DNA from: Azolla caroliniana
Taxonomy: Eukaryota > Polypodiophyta
Direction: 5' to 3'
Assembly (NCBI GenBank): GCA_043228905.1
Contig: JBHGNT010000014.1
Coordinates: forward strand, 17,546,001-17,610,000
DNA length: 64,000 nucleotides
Shown here: piece by piece, positions 24,434 to 36,450 of the stretch
Layout: every line of letters starts with the position of its first letter
Numbering within the stretch: the stretch's first letter is position 1
Made by a program: the position numbers and the translations under genes
Notes under the pieces: generated by a model
What the model saw: only the letters and a program-made list of their open reading frames with translations
What the model was told of the DNA's origin: nothing
The model's database searches: none

Positions 24434-25717
24434 AAGTCTAATACGCATCCAACTATTGTCTGCCGACTCAAAAAGCCTATCTATGGTCTCAACCTAGCAC
24501 CTTGAGCATGGCATTCGAAGATAAACCAATATCTTCATCAAATCGGCTTTAAAATGTCAAAATCTGACAATTCTCTGTTCATCTGGAACAACTCCAAAGG
24601 ACAACTATTCATCATAGTATATGTGGACGACTTGGTCATTGGAGGAGAGCACCTCAGAGATATCGAACATTCTAAGAAGCTACTCTCCAGGCGATTCAAA
24701 ATGAAAGACATGAAGGAGCTACATTACTTTCTAGGTATAGAAGTAATTCGGAATCCTGGCTGCATCATGATCTCCCAGCGACACTATATTCTCAATCTTC
24801 TTTACGAGTTTGAAATGACAAAGTGTAAGCCCGTCGCTACCCCTCTCAATCGAAACCTAAAGCTAGATGCGAGTCTAGCACAGAAGAGTGTGAGCCGACT
24901 TTCTATCATCAACTAGTCAGAAGTCTCATATTTCTCACCATTCCTCAACCTGACCTCAACTACCCGATCGGCCTCATTAGCCAGTTTATGAAGACACCAT
25001 GGAACATTCACCTGGACTATGCTAAGCAAGTGTTACGCTATGTAAGTGGGATGATGGACTTCGGCATCCTCTACAAATCGGCCACACCGATTCGACTCAA
25101 AGGGTACACCAATGCCGATTGGGCCGGTTACAAAGCCAACCGACGATCAATATTGGGATTCGTCTTCTCCCTTGGCAAGGTAGCCATATCATGGAGCAAT
25201 AAGAAGCAGTTGATAGTCGCACTGTCAAGCATGGAAGTAGAATACAGGGGCGCATCCATGGTAGCATGCGAAGCTGTTTGGCTTAAACGAATCTTGAAGG
25301 ATCTGGGCGTTCCCATCAAGGAACCGATTCTCCTCTACTGTGAGAACATGAGTAGCATCCACCTAGCCCGCAACCCATTATTCCATGCTCGGACCAAGCA
25401 CATTGAGGTGCACTATCATTTCATCCGAGAATGTGTCTTGGCCGGAGATGTCGACCTATAACACATCAACACAAACCTACAGACGGCCGACATCTTCACA
25501 AAGGCCCTTGAGACCGACAAGTTGCGGCAGTTCACGATGAACCTAGGTCTCTCAACCGCGGACCATCTGAGCTTGAGGGGGAGTAAGGTACAATCTGACA
25601 TGACATCGATCAGAGCAGATCGATCACGAGAGTAAGCCAGCCATCCACAGCCGAAGCCGACCCGAAGACCAATCCGAACCAACTATTCAGCGACCGGAAG
25701 TTGCGTTTGAAGGGTCC

Positions 25718-26008
25718 TATTGGAAATCAAACTCAACTTCCCTAGTGTGGGAACACACCTTAGTATACTCAAGTCTGTAAACACCCCACCTCCTAGTATA
25801 GTAACTAGTGTGTCATAGAACTTTAAGGTTTTATGACACATACTTAGTAAGTAGTTAAGTCTCAACCTCCTTTCGAGTGGTGGTTGTAGTGAGAGAACGT
25901 AAAGAGAAGGTGACTATATAAGCACCTTCTCCTCCTCTTTGTAACCTAGTTGTTGGTTATTGTTTTCTCTTATTAATACAATTTTCTGTTTTTCTGTATA
26001 ACGTGTGT

Positions 26009-26075
<67 letters not shown>

Positions 26076-26128
26076 TACACAACACATACACACCTTCCAC
26101 TGCACAGAATCAATCTTGATTCTTTACA
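25718..26128 (+). repeat. 3' LTR of copia element A
   Basis: It matches the 5' LTR from AAATCAAACTCAACTTCCC onward. Its first bases read TATTGG instead of TGTTGA, and one stem base is changed (GGTTTTATGACAC). The CT tract (about 26013-26072) is longer than in the 5' LTR. About 130 bp separate it from the purine-rich TTGAGGGGGAG at 25573-25583, which is farther than usual for a polypurine tract. Confidence 0.9.
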
Positions 26129-26133
26129 TTGAT

Positions 26134-27333
26134 CATAATACAATTGCTTGAGCAGTGGTTAGCAAAGGGCATTTATAGAAATAAAAAATCTTAGGGGTGT
26201 TTGGGAGTTTTGTTATTATTCAACTTAAAGGAGATGTTTTCTTTTTTAGTAATTATGAAAAAGAAACATCAAACGCAAGTACCTTTCAACGTCATCCTCA
26301 CAACCAAATAAATAAGAAAAAAGCAACTACCTCTAAGCTTTCGTTATTTCCACAAATGGCCTTCGTCAACAACAAATGCTCTCAAGAAAACTTACATTCT
26401 TCATAGTTATAAAACACCACTTATTTTTACTTAATTAATTTAAGAATGGGACAATTAGGTGAGTGCATGGTTGGACATGCAATGGAAGGGTATAGAAGGT
26501 CATGGATGTGTCAAGGAAGTCTTCTGTGTGGATCAACCAACCTAGGTCAAAAGACCACCTTCATGGGAAAAAATGTCCTACCATCTACAAAGGTTTGTGT
26601 CCTAGTATCAAAGGAGGAAATTATGGTGGAAGACTAGGGGTCTTAATAAAGTGTGCTAGAGGAGATATTTAAGGCCAAGTTCATACCTATTTCTTGGGTT
26701 TAATATAAGAGTTATGTGGATGCTTGTATAATGATCTAATTATGAATGGTTTAAGTTATCAATTGATGGATGGCCCATGTTCTCTTGCCTTGATGATCTA
26801 TATATCATGCCCTAGTGTAACATGTCAAGGATGGTCTACATATAAGGAGTCATTAATGTTCTACGTATGTCCATTGTATGCATGGACATAAATTTGAATA
26901 ATTGCAATAGTGACATGTTTTCAAGCTTCACAAACATGCTCAGATACTAATTGCATGTCCATGTGTCATGATATTCACCAATAAAGCATTTGGACATGTT
27001 TCTCAAGCATGTATATTAATAGTGTTTGGATGAACTTGATGAGGAAAACCAACCTAAGGATGCTAGTATTAACATGTACAATATCAAGTTGGGGAAACTG
27101 ATCATGTTCTAATGGACACTCTCTTTTTATAGGCCATAATAATGAATTCATAGTAAAATACTCGAACATCTTGACTTAACACATTATTCAACAATTAAAT
27201 TGACATAAATGATCAAAGGTCAATACGAGGCAATAACTGGTATTGGTCTTATGTTGTGCTTGAGCTGTCTAAAGATGTGAAAATAACTCTAACTGGATTT
27301 GGTGTAGTCAGTGAAGGTGATGCTCAACACTAG
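26134..27333. other. AT-rich spacer, nothing recognised
   Basis: No coding sequence with a family signature is found. The short open frame at 26446-26637 has no recognisable domain and its surroundings are non-coding in character. Confidence 0.5.
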
Positions 27334-27585
27334 GGTTTTGTGCGACCTCTGCCTTCTATCGAACTTATTGACGGTCCCGAATATGAGGTAGTTGTTATTC
27401 TCGATTCTAAGATTGTGCACAATAAGCTCTATTATCTAGTTGATTGGGTGGGCTATCCTCCGAGTGATCGGACTTGGGAACCCGTCAATAATGTTTCTAA
27501 TGCTCGAGCTCTTGTCGACGACTTCCATCACTGCTATTCGAACAAACCGGGCCCTACATTGTTAACTCCGACTTCCACTCATTGA
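27334..27585 (+). pseudogene. Gypsy integrase C-terminus with chromodomain (Tcn1-like)
   Basis: The frame encodes RPLPSIELIDGPEYEVVVIL, then a chromodomain core (NKLYYLVDWVGYPPSDRTWEP) and a tail FHHCYSNKPGP, ending at TGA. The arrangement 'ILDS..., YLVDW.GY...TWEP, FH...PGP' is what I associate with Tcn1-type chromoviruses of fungi and seed-free plants, rather than the usual seed-plant chromovirus clades. The chromodomain targets integration to marked chromatin. The rest of the polyprotein is absent upstream, so this is a fragment. A purine tract (GAAGGGGAG) follows at 27591-27599. Confidence 0.85.
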
Positions 27586-27603
27586 TCTCGAAGGGGAGAT
27601 AAT

Positions 27604-27940
27604 GTCATGAATACATGAACATCATGGTTTCACCTGGGCTTGAACCCAAGACCTTGTAATACATAATCAAGAACCGAACCATTAAGATAGCCTATGGTCA
27701 TACAAAATGATAAAAGTTACTTTTTGTAATATACTGATTATTGTAAATACTTTGGAACATTCTAGAATATCCTAGAACATCTTAGAATATTCTAGGTGTA
27801 GAACATTATAGAAATCTCTAGGCTATTCTATAAGAACCTATAAATATAGACATACAATTATTCTCAAACCAATTTGAATCAACAAGTCCAGTCTTTAGCC
27901 CTCATTACATATCTTGTATCCATTCTTTTTCTTTTTCTAT
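27604..27940 (+). repeat. LTR-like segment following the chromodomain
   Basis: It starts TGTCATGAATAC right after the purine tract, as a 3' LTR would. It contains a TATA-like CTATAAATATAGAC near 27836 and runs into the gag fragment at 27951. Inside, on the minus strand, GGTTCAAGCCC with an upstream GGCTATCTTAATGG looks like tRNA-type B and A boxes. The right boundary is not defined. Confidence 0.5.
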
Positions 27941-27950
27941 CTCTACACCC

Positions 27951-28440
27951 ATGGAGATCGATATGACCCAACTACGAGGACCGTTGTCGGAAGAAGAGAA
28001 GCAACGATGTCGAGCAAACCGTCTGTGCTTATATTGTGGAGGTTCAAGACATATAGTCATTCATTGCTCCCGTAGGCCAAGACATCAGGTAAATCAAATT
28101 CACTATGACAAGAAAAATGAGTCCAACATTTTAGAGGTAGTTAGTGATTCTATAATTATGAATAATCCACCCTTGTCCAATAAGTTTGAGGTCCTAAGCC
28201 AATTAGAAGAGGAGTCAAACGAATAAGTCCTTCCAAAATAGGAGCCATTTGGTTGGACAACCCTAGATTTGTACAACCTAGTGTGGGTTCCATTCTTCCA
28301 GGCATGTTAGTAGAGTCTTCTCAGCCCAAGTACAAGTTAGGACACCGAGTTGTCAACTTGAGGTCCAAGCCCTCTTAGATACCAGAGCCAATTCTTGTTT
28401 CATGGATAGAGATTTTGCCCAAAAACACCAATCACTGACA
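27951..28440 (+). pseudogene. Gypsy gag zinc knuckle and protease fragment
   Basis: ATG 27951 opens RGPLSEEEKQRCRANRLCLY with CGG..H....C, a chromovirus gag zinc knuckle. A frame change follows. ALLDTRANSCFMDRDFAQKH near 28366-28425 matches the retroviral-type protease active site, with DTRA in place of D-S/T-G-A, so it is inactive. The gag capsid part is missing. The same segment, with DSGANSC kept, is seen on the minus strand at 63.1-63.8 kb. Confidence 0.8.
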
Positions 28441-28589
28441 CATCAATCTAGTATTCTTGTTTCGTCCCATTTTGTCTCTGTGATCTTTATCTTTGTCTTC
28501 ATGCTCTTGTGTCATTCCCAGCTTCTTAAATTCCACGCTCTTAGCCACATCATCCGTGCTCCGTCTGAGTTTGCAGTTGGTGTGTCTGT

Positions 28590-28760
28590 GATAGTGTGCC
28601 TGATGTTGTGTTTCGTAAGAAAACAACGATTTAGAGAAATGTGGAAATAGGTAGAGGTCTTCACCTCTTTTGGGGAGAGAATAAAGTGGAGATATGCTCC
28701 ATCAAGGTGGCTTTTTCCGCCCTTCATTATGGAAGGATCCTGATTTTAGATGTGGAAATA
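28590..28760 (+). repeat. Interspersed repeat, copy 1
   Basis: The block with GGTAGAGGTCTTCACCTCTT, GGAGATATGCTCCATCAAGG and TTTTTCCGCCC recurs in reverse orientation at 61310-61480. Both copies lie next to Tcn1-like gypsy fragments, so it may belong to that element family. Confidence 0.7.
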
Positions 28761-28889
28761 CAATTTCTAAGGTAGATGCTTGAGGGCTTTTGTTATTCAA
28801 CATGTTGGTTGATGCGGGTATGGTACTTGTGTTTTTGTGTATGAGTTCTTTGTAGCCTTTGGGCATCTTTCCATTAATACCAAGATGAA

Positions 28890-30340
28890 TCTTAATTGGA
28901 AAAAAATGAGATAAATGATCCCATTACTTTGGTAATGTCTATTCCAACCAAGCTCATTAATCAAAAGAGTTATTATTAATAGATATACTGGCAAACACCT
29001 GTAATAAATTTGATTAGCTTAAGAATTCATCTTTATCCTTTTAATTAATATGAGCAAAGGATTTTGTGGCCTCAATAACCATTCGGATGAATGTTTTCTA
29101 TGGTGCCCTAATAATATTATCCTTCCAATTAGTGCAAAAAAACCCCATACACTCTAAGATTCTTCTACAGAGTTGTTTGTTCTTTCTTTTGAGAAAAAAA
29201 TGTTACATTGTGAAGTTATTTAAATATATTACATCAATGAGGGAACACGATTTGTTATGTATGTATGTATGCATGTATGTATGTACTGATTATGCCTATA
29301 TTTTTTTTTCTTGAAAATATCATTTCATTAGCTATAAACAGTTGTTACAAGAATGTTGACCTACCATCAAGCTTCCCTTGATATGTTGCACTCTTCCATG
29401 GGTCCCCATCCCTAAAGGATCTAGATAGTATCAATAGTCCACCACTCAATAACCTAGTTATGTAATTGGTGGTAAGAACAACCATATTGGTGGTGCTAGG
29501 CACCACATGGGTCTTGCATTTTGTAGTGTGAGAAAAGGGCCCTTGATATTATGCCTATGTTTGAAAAGGTTGGCAAAATTTTGGTCACAATGGTTTGTTA
29601 ATCTTGTCAAAAGGGTGATCTGTTTACATCAATGTTTGAGTTTACATGAATTTGCATAATTTCAAGCACTTTTCATAAAAAATCTCTTCTCCGCTTATTT
29701 TCAAGTCCAACATGTGCCGATTGATAGAGTCGAGATGTAGCATTATGCATGTGGAGAATGCTAGAGCAAATTGGAGCTTATGTAGAGAATCCTAAAGCAA
29801 CATATTCTCATGTTGTAGATGTTAGAGAGTGGTCTTTATTCGATTGAGAATCGAGCATCCGCAGTAGCAACACACAAACAATGTTTGATGAGTCATGAGG
29901 TGAGAAAACCCTAGGAGAGACAAGAGAACAAGATGAAGCAATGAGATAGATTATTTAGACAATGAAATGGCATCCAAGACTTGTGTTGATCAACTTGAGA
30001 TCAACTTGCGAGAACCCCCCCTTTTTATACATTACATAGGTGTAAGCATGAATTATGTTTTCGTACAAAAAAGAAACACAAAGATTCCCAAAATAGACTA
30101 ATCAACCCAACCACACAATCCACTTACTCTCACAACCACATGATCAACTTGTTAGCGGTGCCATTTCAATTCAAGTTGTAGCTTGTCAAAATGAGAGTTA
30201 TATGAGAGAGTTGTGTTTGAAGCCCTTGATCTCTCTCTCTCTCTCTCATCAATTACCACATCTTGCTTGGAATTTTGGATGTAAGCTACAAAAGAATCAT
30301 AAGAGTAAAATTCTCTCATTCGGTTGGGTTGTTGACTTAA
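28890..30340. other. Spacer with an ATGT tract, no gene seen
   Basis: AT-rich, with a (TATG)n tract at about 29258-29285. No coding signature is recognised. Confidence 0.5.
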
Positions 30341-30363
30341 GAAAATGGTTCTGAAGATGGGGT

Positions 30364-30760
30364 GTGGATTATCTTTTAGAGCTTTCAGGCGATGCTATGC
30401 ATCATGTAATGATTAAGGAAAGGTTGGTGGAATCATTAAGGATGAAGTGGGAAGATGCTAAGAGGACAAAACTAGGATACTACATTGCAAATGTCAACCC
30501 TAAATGTTGGTCTCAATATAAGGCAAGAATGCCTATCGATTGTATCCAACCTTATCTCATTACCAATACAAGTAGTAATGCTCGTACAACCCTCACACTA
30601 CTTTGCACTTGATCTCACAAGTTAGATATCGAAGTTGCATCATGGTATCAAAATGTAACGAATTTGAAGGCATGGTAGAGGATGAATGTCACTTGCTCTT
30701 CACATGCTCGGCATATAGTGCAATTCATTAAGAGGGAATGATAACTTAAGTGCCCTACTT
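30364..30760 (+). pseudogene. LINE ORF2 C-terminal fragment
   Basis: An open stretch carries YLLELSGDAMHHVMIKERL and LGYYIANVNPKCWSQYKARM. Then, in another frame, EDECHLLFTCSAYSAI resembles the Cys/His region near the end of LINE reverse transcriptases (C...EDE.H.LF.C..Y). At least one frameshift and a stop are present. It is a decayed transposon fragment rather than a host gene. Confidence 0.6.
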
Positions 30761-31675
30761 ACGACACCAGCTAGAAGGTTGAGATCATATGTGTATGCCT
30801 TATTCACACATAGAGACTTTGTGCTTTAGTGTATGAATACCCCTTTTTAGGAAGGAAACACATATCAAGAACACATGTATACTCTGGTCCCATAGGTCAA
30901 AACTAACCTCTTTAAAGGTGGTGCATGGATATGTATAACCTTTAGCACATGGGGGTTCATTCTACATACAAGAATGATACGTGGACATTTGACTATTAAT
31001 GGTTGGCCTTACAATTTGACAAGTGTGGGTATAGGATGCACAAAGTCTGTCTTTCATGGGCAAACGAACCCCATCGACCAAGAGTTTAATGATGATCTAG
31101 TTTAATCTTATTTCTACATTACAAGGATAGTTTGAAAGCATTCAGGGGACCTCAGACACGAGTGAAGAAGCTAGAGGCCATTTCCTCCTGAAATGAAGAG
31201 GTTCTCTGATGCTACAGATGGTGGATGGTAATGCTACCATGGTGGTTGCTCCCCCCGAGGGTACCAAACATCGCAAATAGGTGGGCACTACTACATGAGA
31301 AGATTGGAGAATGTCTACGCTAAATTCGGATCATATGAGGCTCACATTGAGGGTATGCGGTTGAGTAATATTGTGCTCATCGGATACATGTTGTTATAAT
31401 CCAGATCGTCCAAGGGAAGGTTGCTCATCCTCCTCTATTCGTCCTTCTTGATGAGGTGATTATTAGCTTATTTTTTGTTGATTCCTTTGTACATGTTGGT
31501 CTCTTTGTAGCCATACAAGTTGGCTTGTAAGATATGAGTTGTTGTATATTATCCTATTTGCATTGACTTAACTAATGAAAGTAGTAAATTTTTTGGAAAA
31601 AAAGAAAAACAAAACCAACCTCTTTATGGATGATAAAAAAAAATTGAAATCAATCTCTCTCTCTCTTTATTGTAA

Positions 31676-31750
31676 TTAGCTTGCCCTATTGGTAAGTTGT
31701 TACACTACAAGCCACTATGTCTTGGGTTTCAAACCCAATTTTATTCTCCT
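31676..31750 (+). repeat. tRNA-related SINE-like head
   Basis: TTGGTAAGTTG followed about 40 bases later by GGGTTTCAAACCC resembles polymerase III A and B boxes. It cannot form a complete functional tRNA that I can recognise. Confidence 0.35.
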
Positions 31751-34185
31751 CTTTATTATATACTCCATACCTATCTCTTCACTAGATGCCACTGTGGAAT
31801 GTAGGGGTTGAACCCATGACCACCTGGTCTCCATTGGGACATCTCTCTCTCTCTCTCTCTCTCTCTCTCAGAGTTCGACTCCCAACTTTATTTTATTGAT
31901 TAAATGGAGGAATCAAGTTGGGAACATCCTAACAATAGACAGAAAACTAATACTAATACTACAAGATGTAGTATAAGATATTTGAGAACATTAGTAAACA
32001 AAGAACACAATTTAGAGAGATAATGCAAGTCCAATCCCAAAGCAATTGTATTCTCAATGACAACTCATTTTAAGAGTTTGTGCCCTATTCCAGAAAACTC
32101 TTGGTGAAAGATTCTAATGGTTGAGGTGTGGGTTGCTCAATTGGTTAGATACTAGTGGTTATAGTGCCACTCTGAGATTACTTTTCATAACTCATGGTAG
32201 ATACTTAGATCTTGTGTCATTTATCAATAATGAAGTCCTCATACTAAGATCAAGTTTACAAATATCAATTGTCCATTCTAGATGGATGGAAGCATATAGA
32301 TGAGATCATGCCATCTAGATCAAAGCTCCAATAAATATAGGTAGGTAGATGATGCTCAAATCAAAGTCTTGGGCAATTCTTTGCCATAATGTGAAAACAC
32401 CCCCTTGACATAGAAGTTCACAAGTAAATAACTCTCTTTTGGTGCCAAATTTGTGGTAGTTAGGTCATAACATAGTGTCATGTTCCAAGTTGTTAATAGT
32501 CATACTTTTTTATTTTATAAATTGAGCATAAGCTTATAGATTCATAGATGACATCAAGATCAAAGCTTGAAAATTTACCATGACGTTAAAAAACTCTTCA
32601 CTCTTTTTAGTGTAAGTTAAGGAACAATCCATGTTAATGTCAACCTTAAAATCCTTAAATTGTTTATAGTTGAATTTAAGCTTAAGAACCCAAGTACTAA
32701 TGTCTCAATCTAAATGCTAAATCAAACCTTGAGGAACTCATTGTCATAATTTATAAAAGATCCCAAGTAATATAAATAGCTTTTGGCGTACCCTTAATTA
32801 TGTTGTAAAATAGAGTCATAATGTAAAGGACAACTTCAAAGTTGTTAACAGTTGTTTTCAGAGTATGAACCTTGTGGTTAATCATTAACAAATGATGCCC
32901 AAATGAAATCTATAACAAGAAGAGAAACATTATTTGAATAGAACTCTCCACGCAACCTAAATTTAATTCACTTCAAAATATCAAGCTAGGCTAGATGCCC
33001 ATGTCTTTTTGGTGTTTGTTTCAATACATAATCAAGCTATAATCTAAAGGTCAAGCACCAAAGTTGTTAATAGTCGCTTTGAAACGCAAATACGGAATAA
33101 CCACAACTCTTTACGAACAACCATGAATAAAATTTCCTAAGTAATATAACTCTTTTATTTTTGTGTATATGTAAAGTTCAAATTAAGTTGTTAACAGTCT
33201 TTTTTGTATTTCTAGTTGGGTATGCTCCTTATAACTATTTAACTCTTGAATGTGTTTTGTGGGATGGAAATATCATTCATCATAATAACATTGGTGAATT
33301 TTGGCTACGTCACAATTAGTCATGATTTTCACAATATTGAGGAATTTAGAAACAAAATTTCCTCTATAAATTGAAGCAAAAATGGGTCTTCTATATGAAT
33401 AAATTTCTAGGTTTGCCAAAATAAATTTTAGTCATGGTTTCTTGGGTCTTTATGCTTTTTAGCCTTTCAGGAATTTTGAGCTTTTTGAGAGAGAGTTTAA
33501 TTCTTGTTGGAGCAATAATGTAAAGAGAAACTTGTTTTTGTTTCATAAAGAAGAAGCAAAAGATGACGATGAAGGGCATTTATGAGATTTGTCCAATTCA
33601 TCTTCGTCTTCATAATGCTAAATTTGCAAAGTTAGTTTTAATGTTTAAATCTTTCAAGAGGAGTGGAGTTAGACTCCATACACAATTGATTGGGGCCATA
33701 CTATTCTAGTATGGTTTTTGGGGGGTTGGGGTGAAAATGATAAATTTGCTAATCGATTTATTAGTATAAATAAACTATATGAGCTTGTATACAATAACTT
33801 GAGATACTTATAAAATATGCTTATCTTAGTATCTTAACACGTTAAATGATTTTGGTTTAATAATTTGAGATAATCATTAACCATGGTTAGCTTGAGAATA
33901 TAAACATGTTAAATGGCTTGCATCAAATTAGATTAATAATATCATGATGTATAAAGGGACTTTCCTATGCCAGTGTTGGTGATACAAAGGGAGAGTGAGT
34001 GACTGAATGAGAGTCTTTAGATATATTAGATGAAGAGGAATTGCACTTGTGTAACTTGGTTGGCCACCATTTGTCATTTGTATTGGTCTCTTAATCACAT
34101 ACATTGTTTGGTATTATTATCTTCATGGGGTCATACTTTTTGGTGCTCTATTTGTATGGTAGTCTATTTCCATAATTCATTGTCA

Positions 34186-34188
<3 letters not shown>

Positions 34189-34252
<64 letters not shown>
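34189..34252. repeat. (GT)23 then (GA)9 compound microsatellite
   Basis: GT units run to 34234 and switch directly to GA units. Confidence 0.95.
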
Positions 34253-34253
<1 letters not shown>

Positions 34254-34359
34254 CATTGAAGGTAGTAACTTTGATTATAGATGATGGCGGAACGTGAATG
34301 TAGTAGTCATTCTAAATCACCCTTCTAGCAAAGGTCTTCATTGGGAGAGTATTGATAGA

Positions 34360-34530
34360 TTGGGGGTTTGCCTATGGGAGTAGCTCTAAAGAAACGCGGA
34401 TTAACAATATGTAATTGCTTCATTTGTATTGTTCAAGTGGAAGATAATACTCATTGCCTCATGTAATGTTCTATTGCTTGTCAAATTTGGAGTTACATTT
34501 TCTTGGATTTGGCAAGTTTTGTCACATAGT
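34360..34530 (+). pseudogene. LINE zinc-binding region fragment
   Basis: GLPMGVALKKRGLTICNCFI is followed by CIVQVEDNTHCLM, a stop, CSIACQIWS. This matches the pattern of the zinc-binding region at the end of plant L1-type reverse transcriptases (KRG...C..C...E...H.......C.....W). One internal TAA is present and no flanking reverse transcriptase is seen. Confidence 0.5.
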
Positions 34531-35077
34531 TATTTGACACCAAGATAGTGGATGTTTGCCAAATTTTAATTGGTCAACCCCAACTTAGAGATGGGGTTCA
34601 TTTTGTTATTTCTAAGATATTGGGGATTGTGTCATATTTGGAACACACAAGGTATGTATTTGATGGTAGGGATTGGGTTAGAGCATATGTAGGAAAGTTG
34701 AAGGGAGTATAGATATGGTAGTTATGTCTATTACAACAAGTTGAGGTTCTTTTGTGGATGTAGTGTTCGTTTTGTCTGATGATGATTGAACATGTCCCAC
34801 TACCAACGTGGCGAGGGCACCCCTCAAGTATGCTACCATTGTATGATTTTCAAACATTTATTAATATAATTGTGTGTTTTCATTGAGAGAGAGAGAGAGA
34901 GAGGATTACAGTAGTTCATAGTCATAATTCATATATTTTATTTGAGAGAGGAGTTATTGTTGTTGGGATATTCTTCTTGCCTGTTGTTTCTTCCATGTGA
35001 CCTACTACTCATGTAGTGGTGACATAATAAGGTTGGTTGTTTATCTCATACAATTGATATAAAAAAGGTAATTACAA

Positions 35078-35098
35078 TATATATATATATATATATAT

Positions 35099-35134
<36 letters not shown>
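35078..35134. repeat. (AT)n then (GA)n compound microsatellite
   Basis: AT units at 35078-35099 are followed by GA units at 35102-35134. Confidence 0.93.
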
Positions 35135-35139
<5 letters not shown>

Positions 35140-36311
35140 TATTCATGAAGAGCTAAAATTTGGCCTATGTGACTTAATACTACTTTGTAGCAAAAACTCT
35201 TGATGTAAAATGATGCATGCACATATGTTCTTGCTCTTCTTGGTGGAGATTTGAGTATGGCACTTATATTATCATGTTTATCTAACATGCCATCATACCT
35301 TTCATGAAGTAGGCGAGAAGTTGACATTCATCTTGCAGTATGTTTTCATTACATGCCTCGCATGTCTTCATTCTTGGGTAATGATGACATGATGCTACCT
35401 CAACCCATCACTTGTGTGATTGAGTTTAAATGATAAGTGTTAGGGCCTCTTAGAGCCAAGGCTCGTGGGACAAGTAAAATGTGGTTGGATACATTTAACA
35501 TTTGCCATTTATTGGTGCCAACATTAACAACACAGTATTCCCAATTTGATATTTTAGCATCATGCCACTTCATCCTTAGTACCTCTAGTAATCAATCCTC
35601 GATGATCACATGCTTCATAGCATCACCTAAGAGCTCCAATAGATCTTCTACTCCCCTTTATTTTTTTAGCCGTTTCATAATGTCAAGCACCCAACTAGAT
35701 GATAGGAATTTCCCAATATTAGTTTTTTGTACCTTCCATCCTACGTTCCAAGCCTTTTTTTGGCAATATGTGATTGGGCATATTCTTGACTACTAGGGAC
35801 CAATTTCATCATATAAGACAAACCATGATTACAAATATAGGTGGAATCTTGCTATCTATATTGAAATAGAAATAAAAGCTCTAGGTTTCCCAAAAGCTCC
35901 ATGATAATAATCTTGATGCATGAAGTATAGGTTCATTAAATGCCCTATAGCTCACGCATCGCAACATTTAGAAATACTTATAAGATATGGTCCAAATGAT
36001 GAGCTAAAGATATTGTTCCAAATTTTATGATATTGGGAGTTGCAAAACATTTGCAATATGGAACATTTTTTCATGTTGAATGGTAGGCGTGGGGTGAAAG
36101 CTAATATTAAGAAGTTGAGAGACATTCTCATGTGGAATTTCTAGATGTTAGAACATGTGGGGATTACTTCTTCAAATGCATATTTAGTTTTTTAATTGGG
36201 TTTACAAGATGTCCCTCTACCTACATAGTTAGAGATGACGAAGAAGCTGTAACAATGGGTTTTATGTACAATTAATATAATTGTGGGCTTTTGAGAGAGA
36301 GAGAGGGGGCA

Positions 36312-36450
36312 AATTTATGTAGGTCAGTTGGTAAGGTTGTCCAAGGGAGACTAGAAACCCAAATTTATGTAGGTTAATTGGTAAGATTGCTTGACGTCCA
36401 ACCCTTATACATTTCACATGAGGTGTGAAAGTTGGGTTTCTAACTCAAGA
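36312..36450 (+). repeat. tRNA-related SINE-like copies
   Basis: Two A-box-like phrases (GTCAGTTGGTAAGGTTG near 36330 and GTTAATTGGTAAGATTG near 36372) are followed by GGGTTTCTAACTC near 36434, a B-box-like phrase. The first unit may be a truncated tandem copy. Confidence 0.35.

Larger units (their letters stand above)
15037..25590 (+). pseudogene. gag-pol of copia element A (broken, split by insertions)
   Basis: Gag starts at ATG 15037 and carries KMHQYL and GYWSYIEGA. A protease-like DLGASNHM follows near 16050 (S to L change in the usual D-S/T-G). The pre-integrase ELWHKRTSHINLQ and CETCQFGKQ lie near 16430-16560, and the integrase core LRLDSGKEYF near 16810. The integrase C-terminal region is at 17445-17765. 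Reverse transcriptase runs 18100-18472 and resumes at 24434-24900 with the YVDD motif. RNase H motifs (VALSSMEVEYRGA, HARTKHIEVHYHFI) run to about 25590. Stops include TGA near 15277, TAG in SFFDL*SMLL near 15574, and a double TAG in the integrase just after the solo LTR. Removing the two insertions with one copy of each target duplication restores collinearity of the domains, but not an open frame. Confidence 0.9.
14494..26128 (+). mobile_element. Ty1/copia LTR retrotransposon A (degenerate, host of nested insertions)
   Basis: The element is bounded by a 5' LTR (14494-14867) and a 3' LTR (25718-26128). The flanking 5-mers are TTGAC (14489-14493) and TTGAT (26129-26133), a target duplication with one mismatch. 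Internal order is primer site, gag, protease, integrase, reverse transcriptase, RNase H, which is the copia order. About 6.4 kb of the interior is later insertions: a solo LTR and a complete reverse-oriented element of another copia family. The gag-pol has several stops and frame changes, so A is dead. It lies between the MSR-like gene and a gypsy fragment. Confidence 0.93.

Noticed and set aside
27620-27690. Functional tRNA gene
   Set aside because: Box-like motifs are present but I cannot fold a full acceptor stem and anticodon arm; it lies inside an LTR-like segment.
35437-35796. 119-codon plus-strand frame
   Set aside because: No recognisable domain, biased low-complexity content and no neighbouring exons; probably chance or a LINE scrap.
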